From Gnetum montanum (lineage: Eukaryota > Streptophyta > Gnetopsida > Gnetales > Gnetaceae): a stretch of 64,000 nucleotides of DNA. The DNA is taken from NCBI GenBank assembly GCA_015680685.1, contig MNCI01007749.1, forward strand, positions 2,810 through 66,809. Direction: 5' to 3'. The position numbers and the translations under genes are program-made. Positions 58,991 through 64,000 of the stretch are shown piece after piece. Position 1 is the stretch's first letter. The number at the start of each line of letters is the position of its first letter. The notes below the pieces were generated by a model that saw only the letters and a list, made by a program, of their open reading frames with translations, was not told the DNA's origin and did no database searches.

Positions 58991-60209
58991 CTTAAACTAG
59001 GTTCATTGCTAACCACACATAATTCTGCAAGAAAGAAAGTGAGAATAACTCTAACTTCCCCCATCACCCCCCCNTTTTCTACACCATGTGGGTGGGGATA
59101 CTGTAGTCTTAGAATGGAGCACCTGCAACTGGTATGGCTTTTGGAGCATTTGTAGCATCATCTGCTTCCACCATCTTGTTGGCTTTTTGAACACTTGCCA
59201 CCAACGTAGCCTTTGAAGCACTTGCAGCATCATCACCCCCCGACATTTTATTTGTTGTATGTATTATGTGTTTTTCTTGTCTTCTCAAAGTTGTGTTTGC
59301 ATAATGAAGCCTTGGGCAATTGTGCAAAGATGCATCTCATTTTAGCAGCAAGTCACTACATTACTCTAATGTGCATGATTGAACTAGATAAGCCTCTCAA
59401 GGGTACATATCCCTATTATACCATTATAGCCTACTCACATGTACTCCTACATCCCAATATCATTGAATTCCCTACATAGTCAAAATTACAAACCCCTTTG
59501 ATGCTTACATGTTGTGATTACATGGCACCCTCTTCAAGTCAAACCGTAGAACCTAAGGTGGATGTAACATAAGTCGTCCTATGGGGAGCCTTTGTTGGTT
59601 GGTCAAAGCCTAGGTGGATGTAACACAAATCATCCTAGGGAGGAAACACCTATCCTACAGATGTGACATGGTTTCACAAACACCAAGCAAAGCACATCTT
59701 GTGGCATGCAGTCCACTTGATGGAAAGCACCTCTTAGTTAGCATTTAGCAATGTGTAGAGCCCAAAGTAGGTTCATCCCATAGCAAAAAAAAAACAAGAA
59801 AAGAATGGTAGGGGCATGTCCTAAACAACCCAATAGTGCTCCAATTTCACAACTGCCGCAGCCTTGAATCCACATTGACTCTCTCATGAGTACTCCAATA
59901 AGAAGTTAATGTTTTCGGGGGTAATCCACCCTAGTGCCATGGTCACCATCAGCTATGTTGACTCTACATTTTGCATCATGACACCCTATTTGCATGTCAT
60001 CTCTCCTTTTATCCCTAGCAAATTATCTACACCTTTTACTCCCAGCATACCACTACCCATGACACTCTTGAGCATGGTGCAATGACATCCAATCAAGTAT
60101 TGACAAGCGATGTTAATGCCAAGCCTACTATGGTGTTTTGTCATTCTTTATCAATGTCTCTCAGGCCATTCCTCTAGACATTAACAAAGAGGAACTAGTG
60201 AAACACCAC
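58991..60209. other. T2 3' region, unassigned
   Basis: Contains an undetermined base at 59074 in a C-run, and a two-copy repeat (CCTARGTGGATGTAACAYAA) at 59552-59588 and 59609-59642. A minus frame at 59109-59327 encodes an Ala-rich internal repeat (MSGGDDAASASKATLVASVQ, then NKMVEADDATNAPKAIPVAG); I cannot tell whether it is real. Confidence 0.4.
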
Positions 60210-61010
60210 CAAATTTGGACGTCGGCATACTAAGTACAAAATTTTCTAAGTGTTGAGACTACGCTCTCCACTGCCCTAGAGCATAGTCAATACAAAGGCC
60301 AGTTTTGCAATTTTTTCTAAGTGTCAAGCTAGCCACTGCAAAATTTTATAAGTACTAAGACTACGCTCTTGACTGCCCCAGAGCATAGTCAAGTATAGTT
60401 AGTGTGAAGGCTCAGTTTTTGCAAATTTTTCTAAGTGTTGAGACTATGCTCTCCACCATCATAGACCGTAGTCAGCTGGAAGCCAATTTTTACAAATTTT
60501 GATAAGTGCTAGGACTACACTCACTCCCAGTTAGGAGCATAGTTAACCTCCAGTGGAGAGCATAGTCAGCACATAGTTATTTTTTACAAAATGTTTCTAA
60601 GTGTGGGACTACGCTCTCCCCTAGTCTAGAGCATAGTCAAGCGTAGTCAGTCAAAACAACATCCAATGGCTTCCACAATGCAACACTGGCACTTAGCTTT
60701 GCTCCAACTAATCTTTGGCATGCATGGTTCACAAAATGCATCTTTTTTGTACCCCTTTTTGTCCCCAAGATTGTAACTATGCTTGACCCCTACAAGATAG
60801 TGGAGAGCGTAGTCCCGGAGTGTAGTCTCCAAAATTGCATTTTTAGGTACATTGCAGTCCTCTTGGCACATATACATGCAGTTGGCAGCATAGTCATAGT
60901 CTTGCAGTCTCATAGAGCTCAGCAAAGCATAACAACTTATAACACCGCTAGCCTCAGTGGAGAGCATAGTTGGCTGACAGCATAGTCCCAACCATCCCCT
61001 CTGCCACATG
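60210..61010. repeat. GACTACGCTCTCC repeat array (inverse of the 53 kb array)
   Basis: Eight or more units of 60-110 bp with GACTACGCTCTCCACTGCCC, an inverted GGAGAGCRTAGTC partner a few bases away, then CAATTTTTCTAAGTG. The two arms give potential hairpins. Long frames here (60647-61030) are repeat shadows. Confidence 0.75.
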
Positions 61011-61804
61011 GTAGTTTCCTTGCATTTCATACTAAACCTACCCCCATAAATACCCTAGCCCTCAACATTTTCGAGGTTGGTAAAAATTTGCATTGGGAGT
61101 TGGCAAATTTAAGAGTTGACAAATTTGAGCATTGGGCAAGAGCAAATTTGGGGGAGGCAAAATCAAAGCATCGGCAAACCAAAGACATTCCAGTAGACCA
61201 AAGAGAGGCAAAGTTGCATACCACCATAGTCCACCTAACAACTGCATCCTACTACACACTACAGTAGCTAGCCCAATAGGCATAGACACCATGGAAAAAC
61301 ATTAGTTTTTGCGGCCAGACACTTCTGAGACTGTGAATATGTTGTCCACTATGCTTATTGTACACCACATACCTTCTCACCCCTTTTGGAGTTAACTATG
61401 CTCAACCCCATTTGGGGTGGTGTTACGTTCTCCCTCTCTCTATTTCTTTGCATTTTCAGCATTTTATTTGCATTTTCTACTATTTTAATGCATAGCCATG
61501 CTTGGGTAGTGGAGCTTGCATGTTGCCATCTTGATTTTTTTCTTAGACTCTTGACTACACTCACATCCACTAACACTATTAACCCCATCAACACGGCTCG
61601 AACACTTAGCATCGTTTCCCATCAACATCATGGCTAACCATGCTACACCCCGGTTATATCTAGCACCCCGGTTGTATTTGGTAAAGTCCCTGTTTGATCA
61701 ACAAGACCATTCAGGGTGCCCCATTTCTAACTACAGCAAGCCCTTGCACGGACTTGGGGTTAAAACTATGTGCTCGTGGATCCCTTAGTATTCCCATGTG
61801 AATA
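61011..61804. other. unassigned repeat-derived DNA
   Basis: No gene seen. Has a small direct repeat CACCCCGGTTRTATYT at about 61646 and 61663. Possibly part of a T2 LTR; I could not find its partner. Confidence 0.35.
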
Positions 61805-62124
61805 GGGTTTTATCAGTTCTAATTTTCCCTCCACTGGCCTACCACCTTAACTTTTGACTCCCCTCTTGCCGAAACTGCACACAAACACACAAGAGTGAAA
61901 ACCAAACCACCACAAAAGAAAAAAAGAATATTAAACATTTTTTTCAATAAAATAATTTCTTTTGGGTTTTATCAATTCTTATTTTCCCTCCATTGGCTTG
62001 CCACCTCAACTTTTGACTCCTCCCCTCTCGCCAAAACTGCACATAAAGAGACGAGAGTGAAAACCAAACCGCCAAAAAAGAAAAAAAGAATATTAAACAT
62101 TTTGTTCAATAAAATAATTTCTTT
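61805..62124. repeat. 159-bp tandem duplication
   Basis: Unit 1 starts GGGTTTTATCAGTTCTAATT at 61805 and unit 2 starts GGGTTTTATCAATTCTTATT at 61964. Both run through CTTTTGACTCC, AAACTGCACA, GAGTGAAAACCAAACC and AATATTAAACATTTT to AATAATTTCTTT. They differ by scattered substitutions and small indels. Confidence 0.9.
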
Positions 62125-62191
62125 CAAAAGAAACAATTTATAAAATTGCATATCATCAATAACGGCTATTTCAAAGATAACCATTAAACCA

Positions 62192-62575
62192 TTAACAACA
62201 ATAATACATAGAATGCTTGGAGTGGAAGTGTATGAAGCTGTCATCTACGTCTAGACAGGAGATTGTTGCAGCACCGCAGGGCGTTCCCACCTCCACTAAG
62301 CCATTGCCATTGCCATTGCCACAGCAGGTAACGTCACTGCATAAGAACATGAGGTGCTCAGGTATTGTCTGGAAGATTTGTGAGTCATCGAATATAGCCT
62401 TTCTAGGAGCATGTTCCATGGATGTGTCATTAAAATTTAGCAAACCTTCAAATGTTTTAAGAGGTAGGGTTTTACTTACATCTTTATTTTCCCCTAAAGG
62501 TAGCGGATCACCGAGAAGAAATCCCTTTTCATTATGATAAGGCAACATATCTTCAAAGATTATAGGATTGGGTGG
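62192..62575 (-). CDS. possible terminal exon of an unidentified gene
   Basis: Open for about 125 residues on the minus strand after an ATATAG acceptor-like site at about 62573. Reads VPPNPIIFEDMLPYHNEKGF, LLGDPLPLGENKDVSK, PRKAIFDDSQIFQTIPEH, and a Cys-rich end finishing MYYCC-stop. Composition looks protein-like, but I recognise no family. The opposite strand is also open (62217-62537). It may join the ORF at 62682-63086. Confidence 0.3.
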   Translation of the reverse strand, partial: PPNPIIFEDMLPYHNEKGFLLGDPLPLGENKDVSKTLPLKTFEGLLNFNDTSMEHAPRKAIFDDSQIFQTIPEHLMFLCSDVTCCGNGNGNGLVEVGTPCGAATISCLDVDDSFIHFHSKHSMYYCC

Positions 62576-62681
62576 AACCTATATGAGAGACAAGATTTAT
62601 TTTTTTAGTTCCACTCACATGGTCATTTATATCATGTTCACTGCGCTCAACCTTAATAACCCCAACATAAAGATTACTGTT

Positions 62682-63086
62682 TCAATCTTCCAAAGATTGA
62701 TTTTGTTGATCCAAGATTGTAGCTACTTGTTTGTAGAAGGGTTCTTGAGGTATAGTCATGTATTCAGATTTTCCTTTGATAGGGATTAATAGCTCTGAGA
62801 AATTTGACCTAAAGAAGCATCCAAACTTGGCTTCAATATGTCTTGTGTCCTGCACATGGGCTATGCTATCTACATTGTTGCAGACAAAGAGAGAGAGACG
62901 TCCTCTTGTTGCTAGGGAGACCCAAGATCCTCCTTTCAAGAAAGAGAAACTACCAAAACCAAAGAAGAACAATAAGAGACCATCACCTCCTTTGAGCTGC
63001 GTCCGCTTTGCTGACGGGGAAGAGAGAAGGCCCAAGAATAAAAAGGAAAGAGTCCCCCTAGTGAACTGTGTGTCAAAGACTCTCAT
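62682..63086 (-). CDS. possible upstream exon, 134-aa ORF of unknown function
   Basis: Reads from MRVFDTQFTRGTLSFLFLGL to ...IPIKGKSEYMTIPQEPFYKQ and QNQSLED-stop. The second half (HIEAKFGCFFRSNFSELLIP) looks more protein-like than the Phe/Gly-rich first half. A GTAGCT after FYKQ could be a donor toward the 62192-62575 exon. A Lys/Arg-rich frame of similar length lies on the other strand (62758-63159); the sequence alone does not decide between them. Confidence 0.25.
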   Translation of the reverse strand: MRVFDTQFTRGTLSFLFLGLLSSPSAKRTQLKGGDGLLLFFFGFGSFSFLKGGSWVSLATRGRLSLFVCNNVDSIAHVQDTRHIEAKFGCFFRSNFSELLIPIKGKSEYMTIPQEPFYKQVATILDQQNQSLED

Positions 63087-64000
63087 TTATAGTTGCACCT
63101 CCAGCCTTTTTAGTGGCACCACCTCTGCCACTGTTTATAGTTGCAGCAGCCATCCATAATGGCACCCATGTTCTCTGTATGTAACCGCCACCATCATTGA
63201 TGGACGTAATGCTCTCCACCAGTCACCCACGTTCTGCCACTATCATCTACATTATGCGGGTAACTGCAAGCACTTTCTCCACCACCGTTGGCCGTTTTAA
63301 GTGCCCACCAGTTTCCGGCCCGGTGATTACTGCCACCCACGTAACACTGCCACCACCACCCGCAAAAGAAAACTCCCACCGTCCTGTGTCAGTTGCTCTG
63401 CCACCATAACGCCTGCCACGTTTTCCTGTAACCACTCAGAGTTGCCGCCATAACTGCCTACTAGCACCGCCTCCATGAATGCCCACGTTCACCATGATCT
63501 AGGCTGTCGTCCAGCACTTTAATCGGCTGCTCCAAATAGAATGGATGACCATATGAGAGATATCATATCTCTGCGTGAATCCCGGTGCCAAAGGAAATGC
63601 TTCCTAACTTTGCCGATCCTTGCTTGCTTTGTTAGGTAATCAGACTTAGAATATATTCTGCTATTATGTATCCCCCTGCAACCATTACGTGGCTTGAGCA
63701 ATTCAGAAGGTCCATACCACAACCATAGATCTGCGTGTTTTACTGCCCAAAAAAAAAAATGGTAGAACATAATACCCAACTTGAGCTTAAGATGCATGAA
63801 AGAAAATTTGTGGGGATTAAAACATCAAGGCTACCAATCTAATTCCAGCATCAGAGAAAACAGAAACAGAAATACGATAAGCATGAATATCTTAAAATTT
63901 ACATGACCACTATACCTTTTTCCTGATTAGTAAAAGACAAGAAGTTGCAAAATCTTACCCAATCATTGACAAGCCAAAAAAAAAAAAAATGGTCCCTTCC
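63087..64000. other. GC-rich then AT-rich DNA, no firm gene
   Basis: 63100-63500 is rich in GCCACC and CCGCCA words, and open frames on both strands are compositional. On the minus strand 63519-63797 is open after a T-tract ending GGGCAG and reads HADLWLWYGPSELLKPRNGC. It could be an exon entering from the right edge, but I cannot identify it. Confidence 0.35.

Noticed and set aside
62758-63159. Plus-strand 133-aa Lys/Arg/Pro-rich ORF
   Set aside because: It mirrors a minus-strand ORF of the same size. The Lys-rich part reads from an A-rich tract, and the minus frame joins better to a following exon-like block. Not excluded.

Overview
This window looks like nuclear DNA of a seed plant, most likely a gymnosperm. 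It is AT-rich and gene-poor. It has spliceosomal intron borders, one long uninterrupted coiled-coil NLR gene, and large, old, heavily mutated Ty3/gypsy elements of the Athila/Tat branch that were never cleared out. The conifer-type guess rests on that low-turnover repeat picture and is an inference. Nothing looks bacterial, organellar or viral, and I found no tRNA, rRNA or CRISPR.

Layout. 1-492: probable 3' end of a plus-strand gene. 5025-6236: a divergent pair of small secreted arabinogalactan-like peptide genes; the minus-strand copy is intact with a TATA box, the plus-strand copy is frameshifted. 7500-17320: minus-strand retroelement remains (call the family T1), namely LTR A, then a deletion derivative made of LTR B, gag and LTR C. 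17880-18900: protease piece and tandem repeat of a second family (T2). 21068-21190: possible short secreted peptide. 25048-27771: intact CC-NB-LRR gene on the minus strand, with TATA box and paired W-boxes; it is the one clearly functional large gene. 30255-30540: LINE endonuclease relic. 32393-50634: plus-strand T1 complex, truncated internal region - LTR D - second internal region - LTR E - LTR F. 50650-52940: minus-strand degenerate gene with FCP1/NIF-phosphatase-like sequence plus an unassigned domain. 55060-58990: plus-strand T2 polymerase with two RNase H domains, flanked by tandem repeats. 61805-62124: a 159-bp tandem duplication. 62192-63086: possible minus-strand gene of unknown function.

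How parts relate. T1 elements carry gag, protease, RT, RNase H and integrase with no env; all copies have stops and are dead. Their LTRs are unusually long (about 2.7-2.9 kb). Two of them hold a short ORF whose differences are largely third-position and whose indels are multiples of three. All six LTR copies have a TATA box preceded by a palindromic or repetitive module whose sequence differs between subfamilies. T2 resembles Tat/Ogre-type elements: dual RNase H, and tandem repeats between protease and RT and again after integrase. The most unusual items are the LTR micro-ORF, the swapped palindromic promoter modules, and the antisense FCP1-like gene next to T2. All family names come from reading motifs by eye; no database search was run.
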